NCBI GenBank assembly: GCA_037013685.1
Contig: CM072899.1
Location: 7,730,479 to 7,794,478 of the forward strand
Length of the DNA stretch: 64,000 nt
Direction of reading: 5' to 3'
Source: Acridotheres tristis
Taxonomy: Eukaryota; Chordata; Aves; Passeriformes; Sturnidae
Positions 13,301-25,072 of the stretch are shown here, piece by piece. How positions within the stretch are numbered: position 1 is the stretch's first letter; every line of letters begins with the position of its first letter. The notes under the pieces are model-generated. The model was not told where the DNA came from, did not search any database, and saw nothing but the letters and a program-made list of their open reading frames with translations. A program made the translations under genes and the position numbers.

Positions 13301-16300
13301 CCCATTCCATAACATTAACCACAAAAATTAACACTGGGAATAATTAGACATCACATCTTTTACCTGAAGGCTCAAAAGGGAGTTTCCTGATTTGGGTAAG
13401 CCCCCTTGCTACTTCTGGTTTTCCACAATCTCATGCAATGATCGTCACATTAATTTTACACAACAGCTTTTCAAAAGAACAGGGATGAGTAGATACAGGT
13501 CCTCCAGAGGTACAAGCATCTGCATCAGCATCTCACACTGTAATCTCCATCTAAGGCCCTGACCCTGAAGCTGCTCATTTTTTGGGCCACTGCAAGGCAA
13601 ACTAAGGTCTGCTCAGATTCCCAGCAAGGTGTTCTGAGCACTGACAGATGCAACACTTGACACTGAGAGGCACCTTTAAATGGCTGGCATGTGATGCTCT
13701 GTGAAGAAGCATACATTACACAAGGCAGGGTCAGTCAGAAAGCCCTGGATCTAGTAATGCTTCAGTTGCATATTTCTGTAGGCTTCTGCTTCAAGTATTG
13801 TTTTGGTTTTTTGTTTAAAAACCAGTTTATATTTGCAAAAATATGTCCACACTGATGAAAAAACACCTGAACTGCTACTATCTGTCACTGCGATGGGTAC
13901 TAGAAACATACTGAGTTCTGTGGCAAACAAAGATGTGCTAAAAATAATTTCAAACCTGTGCATTCAGTGATCAGCCTAACAGAAAATGACTTGGACGAGC
14001 AAAGACTGAAGTGAAGCACATTCAGGATCCACACCTGCTTTTTGTGACTGTGCCTATTCCACATTTCTGATGCACGACAAGTAATGTGGCCAGTGTCAGT
14101 TTAGGAAGTTTTTGGCAAACTATAAGACACAATAATGGAATAAATACTTGGCCAAAACATACATAAATACACATGCACAGAGAATTCTCCCTAGAAATGT
14201 TGTTTGAGCTTCTTAAAAATCCTAAAAAGAACATCTACGAGATCTCAGTCTCTGTTCAGTCTTGCTGTTTCTATTTAAAGACAAGTTAGTCTTCTGTTTT
14301 CAGCGTTTGCTCACTTCTGAATTTGGTTTAAAGAGCTGCTAGCAGAGACTTAATGAAGTTTCTTCCAAAGGGCTGATTGTGTTTCCTGCTGTCTTTTTGA
14401 CAGAACCAATTCAAAATGGGCCTTCTTCATTTAATTATCTAGTCTTTACTTTTGCAAGTTTTATTTCTGAACTAGAATAAATGTTATAGTCAGAATTGTG
14501 TCTGTAGACAACAGGGTTATTTTACAAGGCTTAAAATCCTTTCCTTTCCAGCCCGTGAAAAGAGAAGTGTGGTGCAGTGTTGTGCACAACTGGAATTCAC
14601 AGGTTCCTGTCACAGGCACCTTTAGGGGTGTAGCATTATACAAATGCTACAGGTCCCAGGGTTGTTCAACACCTGATCAATGCCTGAAGTTTCTCTTCTC
14701 TAAACTCTTGTGCCTGAGAGGATCAATATGACCAGGCAGCACTGGATAATGCTATAGCTCACTCATAAAACCAGGAAAATTCCTGATCTCCTGAGTTTAA
14801 ACCAGCTCCTGGATCATTCTCCCTCCACAAGAGCTGAGAGCAGCAGAAGGGTTTCCTACAGGCTACAGAGGAATTAATCTAAAAGCACAATACAGGACAG
14901 ATACATCCTGTGTAAGATGGATATTTGAGGGCTCTCTGCATGGCTGTGCCCTTCTTCCACCCCCAAGCAGGAAAACCACAACTAGCCTCCTGCTTTTGGA
15001 CCTCTCCATCCCCACCACAGGATTTATTACAGAAATCTTAAGCCCAAAAATACAAAAGCTCTGCAAGCAGGCAGGCACAGCCATAAAAAGAGAGAAACCT
15101 GTGCTGCTGTAAATCAGTTCTGCTCGACTGAAATCAATATAAAGCCATAGCTCAGCCTAACACACATGGTCTATCCTGGGCTCAGCAGAAGCTCTCCACT
15201 GATGGCTGTCAGGAGCTATCCTGGTCTTGTTTCCTCCTGTTGACAAAATCCCTTAGAAGAAACTCCAGATCCACCAGCCCCCAGCCCAGCAGAGCCTCCT
15301 TCCCTGTCCATAATTGCTGGGGCTGGGCCAGCAGCTGTTGTACAAATAACTGGAGGGGAGCTGGCCCGACCATCTGAGGATAGGGGAGGGAGGCAGCCTA
15401 CCAGATAATGTCTGTAAAAGAGCTTGGAAACCACTGACACAGGCTAATTGCTTACTGCAGAGTGAAGTTTCCCCTCTCTGCAGGCTCATTTGATGTAAAC
15501 TTCCTAGGCATGTCCAAAACCCTACCCACAGGACAAACGTTAGGACATAAAGTGCTTAGCCAAGCCCTGCTCAGGGTTCCTGGGAAATATTCTGGGGAAT
15601 GGGGAAGCAAGGAGAAAGAAACAGATAACATGATCATCCTCCTCATTATGCTCAGCTAGAAACAAACATCTGTTTGGTATCTGGGCTCTGCCACCCACCA
15701 TTTATTCCCAATTTCAACCTAAACACAGAAGCTCAGCATTTTCATTACCTCTGGTCCCCTCAGTGAGCAAATATGGACAAAATGGCATCAGATAAGACAG
15801 GCTGAACTGGCTGAAAATCAAAAGTAGTCATTTGTCCTTCATTACTAAAATGTTTACATTTATTTTACTTGTATGACCCCATTTGCAAATGCGATAGATT
15901 GTATTTTGAGATCTAACAGAGATAACTTGTGTACATTGATGGAAAAAGCCTCTACAATTACCTATAATCATTCATTCCAAATGAAATAAATGGTCTATAT
16001 ATAAGAGGGGTGTTGGCAGTCAAAAAGTAACAGTTGCATATTTATCTGGTATCAGCATTCTTAAAAAGTAATATTTTTCCTTCAGCTAAAACTAGCCCTC
16101 TTGGACAAGCAAGAAATGTCTGAAACATATCTGAGATCTTCCAGAAATGCACACACAAGTTCAACATAATGATTGAAATCTTCATAGAAACTTTTTAGAT
16201 ACTGAATCTCTTCCACAGAGTCAACATAGCTATTAACACCATCTCTAGAACACAGCAACCAGCAAATCAAAGACATCATTCTGAAGTGTATTTTTATTTG

Positions 16301-16534
16301 TGGCATTTCAAAATTGTGCAGGTACATGAGCTCTTCCATAAGACTTTATGAAAGCAGTGGGGCAGACAATAAAACACCCTTCCAGTGTGCTGTCTTGTCA
16401 GCACCACACATCCTGGCTTGATGCACTGACAAATCTCATTGTTGTCACTATACAGCACCACAAAAATAACACACAGAAACAAATAATTGTAAGACTTCTG
16501 GGGTGTTGGTTTTTTGTTGTTCTTTTTTTAAAAT
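10331..16534. other. Intronic sequence without recognised genes
   Basis: AT-rich intron with short frames and no recognised interspersed repeat. The part nearest exon 2 holds one 85-codon minus-strand frame at 16082-16339 that is discussed as a finding but not called a gene. No tandem array, RNA gene or promoter is evident. Confidence 0.7.
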
Positions 16535-16538
16535 CTGG

Positions 16539-16570
16539 AGATAGATAGATATAGATACAGATATATATGG
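16539..16570. repeat. Short imperfect GATA/AT microsatellite
   Basis: Repeated AGAT/ATAG words pass into an AT dinucleotide run over about 30 bases. It lies about 350 bases downstream of PTPRG exon 2 in the gene's sense. It is short and imperfect, so expected to be only weakly length-variable. Confidence 0.7.
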
Positions 16571-16915
16571 ATGCTTACAGTCTTCCTAGAAGGCCCAAAA
16601 TGGTAAGCAGATGGTGAGCTTGGGAGTGTACTGATTGGACCAGAAGAGCAAAGAAAAGTTTGGGAGTATGCCTGACCAAAGGTATGTCAAGAAACTAAAA
16701 CAAGACTGAAAGGAGGAGGAGAAAAATAAGGCAAATCCTGCAGGTAAATGGCAGAAATGAAAGAAAGGAAGGCATGTGCACAAGGGGAATTTGCAAGGAA
16801 GGCAGAAGAAGAAAATACACTGTAAAACTAATTTAAACCGAGCACAGTAGTAATAAAAAGCAAGTAAACAATTTGATTCTGGAGACATTTCATGTTTTAG
16901 TGCTCTGAAGACAAG

Positions 16916-16923
16916 CCACTCAC
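16916..16923 (-). other. Splice donor of PTPRG exon 2
   Basis: On the minus strand the exon ends TACTCGG and is followed by GTGAGTGG, close to the vertebrate U1 consensus GTRAGT. The cut after the first G of a Gly codon matches the expected continuation of the protein, where Gly is followed by a Tyr-Gly-Pro-Glu-His-Trp-type carbonic-anhydrase motif encoded in the next exon outside the window. Confidence 0.92.
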
Positions 16924-17028
16924 CCGAGTATGCCCAGTAAGGATCCCCTGATGCCTTTCTCCTCCGGATCTGCACAGAACTCCCATGTCTGCTCTCGTGC
17001 AGAGAGCCCACGTAACCTTCGGTCAGAG
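16924..17028 (-). CDS. PTPRG: PTPRG exon 2 (receptor protein tyrosine phosphatase gamma, N-terminal segment)
   Basis: This is an internal coding exon of 105 bp. Read on the minus strand in the exon's frame it gives [15 protein letters not shown], then [18 protein letters not shown], which I recognise as the N-terminal ectodomain of PTPRG. As I recall the mammalian protein, it differs only at a few places (Ala for the Ser of VGSL, Asn for the Ser of HES, Ala for the second Ser of GSS). PTPRG is a type I membrane phosphatase with an extracellular carbonic-anhydrase-like domain, a fibronectin III domain, one transmembrane segment and two cytoplasmic phosphatase domains. This exon follows the signal peptide and ends within the WAYSG motif that opens the carbonic-anhydrase-like fold. 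The acceptor is CAG at 17029-17031 on the minus strand and the donor is GTGAGTGG. The exon starts with the last two bases of an Ala codon and ends with the first base of a Gly codon, so both introns are phase 1. The frame stays open into the flanking introns for some distance, but family homology stops exactly at the splice sites. PTPRZ, the nearest paralogue, has a different sequence here. Confidence 0.95.
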
Positions 17029-17060
17029 CTGGGAACAAAAGAAGCAGGAATCGTTGAGAA
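17029..17060 (-). other. Splice acceptor, pyrimidine tract and possible branch point before PTPRG exon 2
   Basis: Reading the minus strand towards the exon there is a pyrimidine-rich run, CTGCTTCTTTTGTTCCCAG, ending at the exon boundary. About 25 bases upstream is CTCAACG (plus strand 17051-17058 in reverse), an acceptable though not ideal branch-point match. The AG is the first one upstream of the homologous coding sequence. The branch point is inference; the acceptor is well supported by the protein match. Confidence 0.85.
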
Positions 17061-20000
17061 AGTGGTATTGGCTCCATGGAGTTACAGAGTGAAGCTTAAA
17101 TCCTTGTTGAGCACACACTAAAAATTGGGTGTTGCTTAAAAGAATTTAACAGGCATGTTCCCAAAACCTCCCCCGTCCAAAGGTGAAGTCGGGACTCACT
17201 GATGCCATTATTCTGGTCTGGATGCCTGTGCAATTCCAGTAATTTTCATAAGGAAATTCTGATGTACACAAACAAACAATATGAGCCTTGACATACAACC
17301 AAACTTTCTTTGTTTAAAACCAGGAGTTTACTTTGCCAGTGACTACCAAACTACGCCTGCCAGAACACCCAGTGTGCCACAGCAATGACTTACAGCATGA
17401 AAGGAAGAGGACAGGAATGGAGAAATCTTTGTAAAACCCCACAAGCTAGAAGGTGTAAATTCAAGTAAACAAGAATAAAACTCACATCCTACATTCCAAC
17501 CCAGGATTTTTTTCTTTTCTACCCCAATAATTTTTATTTTTTTCTTCTGTAAAGGAATGAATTGCTTCCATGAGGATGTGGGGTCTTTGGGCTTTTCATG
17601 TGCATATTTGGCTTATTGTTTCTATGCATCTGATTGAACCAAAGTGGAGGTGTGTAAATTCACAAATGTCAGTAGAAAGTCTGTAATAAATTCAACTACA
17701 TTTCTCAGAGCACCATAATAAATGCACACAAACAAAAACCACCTTAGATCCATAGACACAGAATATGAGAAACAAGTATGCACCAAATGGCTTTATGGAA
17801 ATTTCAGCCCAACTTCTCCCAAACCACTTATTTGATCAGTAAGGAACTAGCTGAATAATTCAAATTAAAGCTTCAGAAAACCCCATAAAGCACTGCTACC
17901 CGTATGCAGTCACCAAGTGCTGCATTCCCTTCAATTCCCAGGCCAATTACAGCTGGGCTGGAGAGAAGCCTGGAACAGGACTTTATTGAACATCATGCAC
18001 CAGTAACTCAGAATTTGCCTTTCTTTCCCTTTGGAAAAGCTTCTGGGAGGCTCCACACTTGCACCACAGCAGCACAGAGCCTGCTGTGCCCAGGGTTATC
18101 CGTGAGTGCCACACAGCTCTGTGGACACCCTTCCCTCTGCAAGGTGGATTTCTGCACGTTTTGGAATCCTGAAGTGCTAGGAAAAGTCAGAATTTCAGAA
18201 AAGGCAGAGCAGGTTTGCTCCTGCCAAATCATCTCTTGTGTGAGCAAAGGTACTAATTGTGCTATTGGAATGAGTTCTCCAGATTCCTTGGCAACTTTCT
18301 AAATGTTAATTCACCCTAGGCTGAGAACTACAAACACTGGAACACATCATGCTACCAGGATTTGTAGGCAACGTGACCTCACATACCTTGTTTTCCTCTC
18401 TAAAATACTAAATTAAACATCTTACTTTAGTATTTTTTTTTCTTTTCATACTTTTATATGTCCACGTGGTTGGGAGGCAACAGGCAGTCATTTCAACAGG
18501 AAAGAACGGGTGTGGGATGTGGAGATCCAAACATTCTTGGCAAAAAAAAAAAAAAAACCAAAAAAACCCCGCAAAACTGAACAAAGATAAGAGACCATGA
18601 AAATCCTGAGAAAGAGAAAATTGAAATAGCCTAGGCAGATGGCTGGAGAGGCTATCAGAAAAAAATGGCCCCCTTATTCACTTAAAAATCACATGTGCTG
18701 ACAAATACACCTAAAGCTCTCCTTGTTACACAGTAAAAGCAGCTTTCTCTTTTCTCTACAGAGTAGGCAAGTAATTGTGGGATTTTTGTTGCTGAAAAAG
18801 TCTGAACGTTTCAGGCAGGAGGAAGACTGGACACTGCCTCCTCCAAAGAACAAACTCATGCTCCTGCAAGTGCACAGTGAGCCCTCCTGTGTGCCTTTAC
18901 ATCCAGAGAAAGGCAAGGAGTCTAAATAATCTATATTTGTTGAAGGTATAGGGGCTCTGAGTCAGTGCAAAAGCTCTCAGGTTGTAAATACCTCTGCCCT
19001 TCTAGCTGGAACCATCAAAAAGCCTCATGGTAACCATGGGATGGACATTAATCATACCACTGATTTTCAGTGTCTTCTGTGCAGAAAATTAAATTATGCA
19101 AATCCAAGACTTTATGAATGCCTAACATTAATATGAAATTGAACATTTGCTTCAGTCAGCACCTTATTCATGCAATTATAAACCTGACATTCTTATGAAA
19201 ATACACAGTTTTAGTTTTCTGCATAGATATTTAATAGATTTGTGTACTTATCTGTATTTATAAAAGGTAAAGAGACATGCTGTACATAAATTTATTTCCA
19301 CCATAAAAGATGTTACAAACCAGGAGGGAGCTCAAGTACAAAACTATGGGAAGAGACTTGCTACTTGCTAAATAGCTTCTGTAGGACTTAAAAAGAAACA
19401 AATTGGCACATCCTGTTCTAAATAAAATCCTGCACCACTCACTGCTAGATAGCCCAACATTAATGTCAATAATCCCCTTATAAATATGCAGTAATTCAGG
19501 AGTCATCAGCAATTTAGAGGAGGCATACACTTATTGGGGTATCTGCAGAAACTGAGGAAAAGTTGATAGCTCAGGATCTCTGGCCATGCTGTGAACTGGG
19601 AAGGGCATGGTCTGGCTCTTGCAAAAATCATTTTGCCCCAAAATCATTGCCACACCACCACCTTCCTCCCTCAGCCCATTACAGTACAGCCTGGCATTTC
19701 TTCATGAGGCCACAGAAACACTCCAAGAAAACACAAGTATTGTCGTGTTAGTGAACAAACAGATGCTGCTGACCATATCTCACACTGGCAAAGCCATCAG
19801 AACACCAGACTCAATCTTGGGGTTCTGTTCTTTGGTGCTAACTGGGGCCAGTGGACTCTCATCCTCAGGAGGTGCAAGGTACAGAGCAGAGCATACAGTG
19901 GCTTTTCAGATAAAAGTCTGGAGGAGCTGAAGCATTCAAATCAAGTTTGTTCAAAAAAGGAAGTGCTTCATACATCAAAACAACTTTATGTTTCAGGTAG

Positions 20001-20149
20001 AATCACTACTTTTTCCAGATTTGGGGGTGGAGGTGGGGATGCACCTTCTGACCAAAACAACGTGACAACACCAAAAAAAGTTTAAGTTTCTGAGAAAAAA
20101 TTTAGGTTATATTAGCACCAATCACTGCAGGATTCCACAAGTCTTTTTT
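17061..20149. other. Intronic sequence without recognised genes
   Basis: The first 3 kb of intron 1 next to exon 2 show no coding homology. A 16-A run followed by A/C-rich sequence lies at 18542-18570. The remaining frames, such as 17904-18302 plus, lack known domains and look like chance. Confidence 0.7.
18542..18570. repeat. Poly-A run followed by A/C tract
   Basis: Sixteen A residues are followed by CC, seven A and four C. No retroposed body precedes it, so it is treated as simple sequence. On the PTPRG sense strand it reads as poly-T. Confidence 0.85.
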
Positions 20150-20730
20150 TCAGCTGGGAGACAGTTAACAGCTCCAGAACAGGGAGCAGCCGAGTGGTTT
20201 CCTGCTCCACTCCTGCAGAGCTGGATGCTGGAGAAAAGCCAGCAATTAGGCTGGTCCTACAGGGAGCAGCCAGGAGAGGCTCCTCTCTTCTGGGAACCCT
20301 GCAAAAGTTGGGGAAGTGGAAATCGGGACAACAGGAGGGGCAGGAACACGCTCCAAGAAGGCTCAACGTGGAGCAGCCGAATGCGAGGGGTGGAATAGAG
20401 GCACACAGAGCAGGAGGGAGGGATGAAGAGAAGGCACAGCAGAAGCCCTTGCCTTGCAAGGTGTCCTTTGATCCATCATGCCAGTGCTGAAGGCAGAGGG
20501 GAGATGAACACCACAAATATGGTCCGAGGCTTGCAGATACACGATGAAAAGAGAAAGGGAGTGATTGCACACTCAGATACACAAGTGTGAAATTAAATCC
20601 TGAGCAGCTGCCCTGGCTGCCGCTGCAGCATCGGTGTCTGCTGGGTGTAACACAGCCCATGGAGCCGTGCTGGGCCCTGAAAGGGGGACAGCATCCTTCA
20701 AAGCCAGCATGGAGAAATCCCTTACACACA
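20150..20730. other. GC-richer pocket with chance open frames
   Basis: This stretch is distinctly richer in G and C than its surroundings and has scattered CpG. It carries a 205-codon open frame on the minus strand (20112-20729) and a 98-codon frame on the plus strand (20194-20490). The translations are rich in Cys, Ser, Pro and Leu and show no known domain, signal peptide-plus-domain structure or repeats. Long frames are expected in stop-poor GC-rich DNA. An unrecognised non-coding exon or an old unidentifiable repeat is possible. Confidence 0.5.
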
Positions 20731-20734
20731 ATTT

Positions 20735-21110
20735 CATATCATTTTAAGCAGCGCTGAACGCTACATGATTTTTGATGATGTGCTAAATGAATCAGCCCAG
20801 CCACAGATCTGCAGACGGCAAAAGCGATGCGATGCTGGCTGCACTCAGCATCCTGAGCAGCTCTCCATTCACTCTGTCTCAACATATTAACTTTCCAATA
20901 AAAATTATTTGATAAGTGCCCTCAAAGGTACGATAAGGTAATTCCTGCCTGAGTACCTTACTGGTATTCATAGCTCACATGGAAACACAAAATTTTATCC
21001 CCAATCTACCTTAAATGTAAAGCTATTACACTATTCAGAGAGATTATACCCTCGGCATTAGTGTTTAAAAGGTATCAAGCCATCAGCTATGAAAGAAAAA
21101 TCCTTTAAGA
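20735..21110. promoter_or_regulatory. Possible conserved non-coding element
   Basis: A unique, repeat-free block changes from mixed composition (20735-20880) to AT-rich (20881-21110). It contains TTGATAAG near 20910 and a 7-bp inverted repeat, AAGGTAC at 20925-20931 with GTACCTT at 20953-20959. Texture like this is typical of intronic enhancers near developmental genes, but this is an inference from appearance, not from conservation. Confidence 0.3.
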
Positions 21111-24100
21111 TCGATATGTTATGTCTGAATGGTGAAGTCATCAGTTATAATGGTAGATTTACTAGATTGTGTGCCACACTCACATTCTTTTAAGCTTTCT
21201 TTAAGGCAAGGGCTGCACAAAAATCTGCTTTCAGCCGTTGCAATTAAAATGGGACAAATTCAAAGGTACACACATTGCCCACCTCATAATCACTCTGACT
21301 TGCTAGCGTGGACTATAGTAGCAGCTGAATCACAGTTTTATTCCTAGTCCTTAATGTGCATGAACTTCTTAACTGAGTAGTTCAACACGGAGCTACAAGC
21401 CAGCCTTTGGAGACAGAGCCTTGACTATTGGAGTCTGGAGTAGTGTCACACTATGAGAACACTTAAAACAGAGGAGTTAAAGAAAAGATCTTGTTAGTGT
21501 GTAACAAAAAAACCGCTAAATCATAAGGAATTCTAGCAATTAGTTCTGTATCAAATCAATGGCTGCAGAAAAGCAACTTTTCAAAATGAAGAAAAACATT
21601 CTTTTCTTGAAGACTGCACAGCACTGCATTTTAAAAAGGCATGAAAGCACAGAGACATTACTTGAAGGGCTTTTATACCATCTCTTAAATGGAGATAAAG
21701 AGAAGAGTGATCCGAGACACCCATCTGCAAGCCTAAAGCTTCATGCAAGCCTCACCCAGAAAAAAGCAGCACCTTTATCTAGGTGCCTTCACTGTATTTT
21801 AATTGGATTGTGCTAAAGAGAAGCAGGTAAGCTGGAGACATTGCAATGCTATGCACTGTAACACACACACACTCTGCTGAAACGAGTTCAGGCTTCTGGG
21901 CAATTTCTTAGAATAAATGTTGCCAAATGAGCCAGAAGGAAAGAAAAAAGGAAGGGGAAGGAAACTGATAGATAATAAATTTATAATATTGGACAATTAA
22001 GATATTTTGCACAATTAGTATAAATAACATTTAAATTCATCTCCCTAGGCTCTTTCATGGTCAAATTCCTAAACACAACTAGGCTATTTGCCTTAAATAT
22101 TTTACCACCCTTTGACAGCAAATAAATCTAGAAATATTTCAGGCACAGCTAATCCATTTTGATAGTGCATTACTTTTAAACAGACTTTTCAGACATGGAT
22201 CTCCATATTTTGCAGATTATTTTATATCTTGCCAAAGAGGAATGGAAATTACAACAACATATAGTAGTCAGACAGCATTAACAAATTATATTCTGAATGA
22301 GATTTCATTCCTTGATAATGCTGCAGAGATTTCTTCCGATTATCAGATAAAAGCCAGAATCTGTTCCTCCATGAACACACAGGCAATTTTCACAGCCTTC
22401 CATTAATGAAATATAAGAGTGAAAAATGATGAGTTTCTCACAACTTAAGTGAAATAACAGATACCCAGATGCTACATCTGCCAAGAGACATATGTCCCTT
22501 TCCCACATGACAGTCACCCAGACAGCCCCTTCATTCCTGTGTGAGAGGAATCCACAGGTCTATTCCTAAAACTGACACGGAGACTTTTCACACCATTCAT
22601 TCTCTGGTGTTCACGTGTCTGATAGATGATGTGGTAAGAGCACAAATCCTAAGAACAAGAACATAAATGCAGAGCACAGCAGGCCTCTACAGGAACTAAC
22701 CAGCAGAATGCAATTTGAAGATGAAAAATAGTCTAAGGAACATGCTGTCAAACTGTGGGGATTAAATTAACTAGCAGAATTAAAAGCTCTTATCCCAAAC
22801 ATGAATACAGCAGTCCCTAGGTGTGACCCTTGCTAACCTATTGTGTTCAATGCCATAAGTTAAATGCAGTGCAATTTTGTAATACTCCAATGTATAAACA
22901 TAATGCAAATCCCAGAGCAGCAGAGCTAGTGTGAGCAAGCAATGGAGAAGAGATTTGCAGCACAGTCTTTTCCTCGTATTAGAAGGGATGGAGTTTAAGG
23001 GTGAGAATAAAGTCTCCTCCATCAGAGCCAGACTGATGCCAAAGCAGACCTTGGGCATGCACTGTACACTGGTGCCAGTGCCATCAGCCACTGTCCCCAG
23101 AGCAGATGCCCTTCCAAGGAGAAGCAAACCAGCCACGAGTTCCCACAGCTCCTGCTCTCAGCCTGCCTGCCTTCATAAACCAGATGAGCAAAGCTCATTA
23201 ACAAGACAGTGAGGCAACTTCAAGTTGCATTAATGATGCTCCATTAAGAGGACTCAGAAAAAGAAGCTTGGGAGGCCAGGAAGAGACAGATGCTGCTCGA
23301 TGATTAGAAAGGGCTTGATTTTGCATTTTCATGGCTTACACTTTGCTGGCATCAGCTGTGCAAGATGTGACATAGCTGGTAAATTTGGACCACTGATGTC
23401 AACCAGCATCACCTGCAGCACTTGTGCTCAGAATAAGCAGTCAGCCAGATAACGGTGCCAACAACCTCCACCTCAAGATAAAACCACAAAAAATAATCCA
23501 ACTGCAATATTGTCCCTTCCAGGAGGACGATGCCCTGCAGCAAAGCTTCTGCCAGACAACTTGCAGAATACCCTGATTGACTAAGGGTTCTCAGTCTGTG
23601 GAACATGAGCTCCCATCTACCCATGTGTGAGCTACACGTAATGAAAAAAGAACCAAACAAACCAGTCTGGTATTTGTCCCCCTGAAGAAAGGGCAGAGAA
23701 AATAGCCCAGATAACTGCAGTGCTCCTTCAGGAAGGAGGGTCTGCTGTTCCCATCACACTGCAACAGCTGAAGAGATGAATGAACACTCATCCCCCACAT
23801 CTGGGAACTGCAGACACATCAAACCCAGCTGTTTGTAAAGCCCTTATTCCACCAAACTCTTCTCTGACACTTCCCAGAGAATACAGAATGCAGAAATAGA
23901 CATTTACCTTTAAGACAAAGTTTTCAGACAGACTAGTATTCTAGGCATCTAAGCTGAGATACCTTAAAGAATCACATCATATTCTGAAAACTGGAGTCCT
24001 TTTAGACACTTCTGATTTTGGTAGTCAGACAGAAAAATAATTGGGAGCACCTGAAAACTCTGTGACCTTGAAAACTCAGTGAGTGCATCCTTCACAGTCC

Positions 24101-25055
24101 CTCAGACTCCTGTTAACCATCATTATCTGCATTTCTTAAAAGGAAGAATCCTCATCCTTGTTCATCCTCTCTCCCCACTGCACTTCACAAGGTCCTGTCA
24201 CCTCTGGATTTTATTTGCAGCAATGAGTGATGCAAACATAGAAATAAAACTTCAGAGCAGAAGTTCATGTGCAAGGCTGACCTCCACAGGGAAGCTGATG
24301 CTCTCTCAGCCAGTACTGACAGAATCACAGCAGGTACTTGGGAGAAAACAGATAAACTCAATTCTCCAGTATCTCAGGCAACCTGGTCAGAGTGAGTAGA
24401 GGCAATGAAAACCCAGATATGGGGTAAAGTCACTGCTCACACACCAGCTCCAACCCCTCTGCACTGTTTCCCCAAGGACAAGCTGGAATCCAGAGGCAGC
24501 CCAGTATATTTGTGCAGGAGAGACTTGAATCCATCAGCCCAGGCACTCTGAGAAGGGGCTGCTTTGCTCTCTTCATTCATGGCATGGTTTATCTGGGACA
24601 TGTATAAACCACACATGTGTAACGGAGTTTGTACAATGGATTAACGATGGCAAAAGGGAGATTTATTTCACTTCTTGCCTTATTGCAAGTAACAAAACTT
24701 TAATGATTTTGCAACAGAAAATGCCACGGCTGGAACCACCCATCTCACTCTTATTCTCACATAATCAGGTGCTGCAGCACGCATGGTGTTAAAGGATCAC
24801 CCTCTGAACAGCAAATAAATGTGACCTTAATGGAGTATTTTGTACTTCCAGTGCCTTGCTTAATGCAGAATCATACCCATTATCATTTCACTAAATCCAG
24901 CAGTGCTCACAAAAACACACAAACTTATGCGAAATCAGCAGTTCCAGCTCTCTGCTCTAGAAATAATTTGCTTGTATCCACTGACAGCATTTGTGGCAGT
25001 ATAGCCTTATTACATTTTCAAAATGGATTCCCCTAAGTACATGAAGTATCTTGGT

Positions 25056-25072
25056 AAAAAAAAAAAAAAAAA
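25056..25072. repeat. A17 homopolymer
   Basis: Seventeen consecutive A residues with no recognised retroposed body beside them. On the PTPRG sense strand this is a T17 run. Confidence 0.9.

Larger units (their letters stand above)
1..16923 (-). other. PTPRG: PTPRG intron 2, partial (3' part outside window)
   Basis: Everything on the low-coordinate side of exon 2 is read as intron 2. It shows no coding homology on either strand. The next expected exon, which should carry a Tyr-Gly-Pro-Glu-His-Trp-type motif, was not found. The sequence is AT-rich with scattered stops. Supported contents are an L2-type LINE fossil near 10.1 kb, short A-rich tracts near 1.65 and 1.81 kb, a short GATA-like run near 16.55 kb and one possible regulatory block near 6.0 kb. 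A short exon without obvious homology could have been missed. Confidence 0.85.

Noticed and set aside
20112..20729. 205-codon minus-strand open frame.
   Set aside because: Composition is Cys/Ser/Pro/Leu-rich with no known domain; it lies in stop-poor GC-rich DNA and has no matching splice structure.
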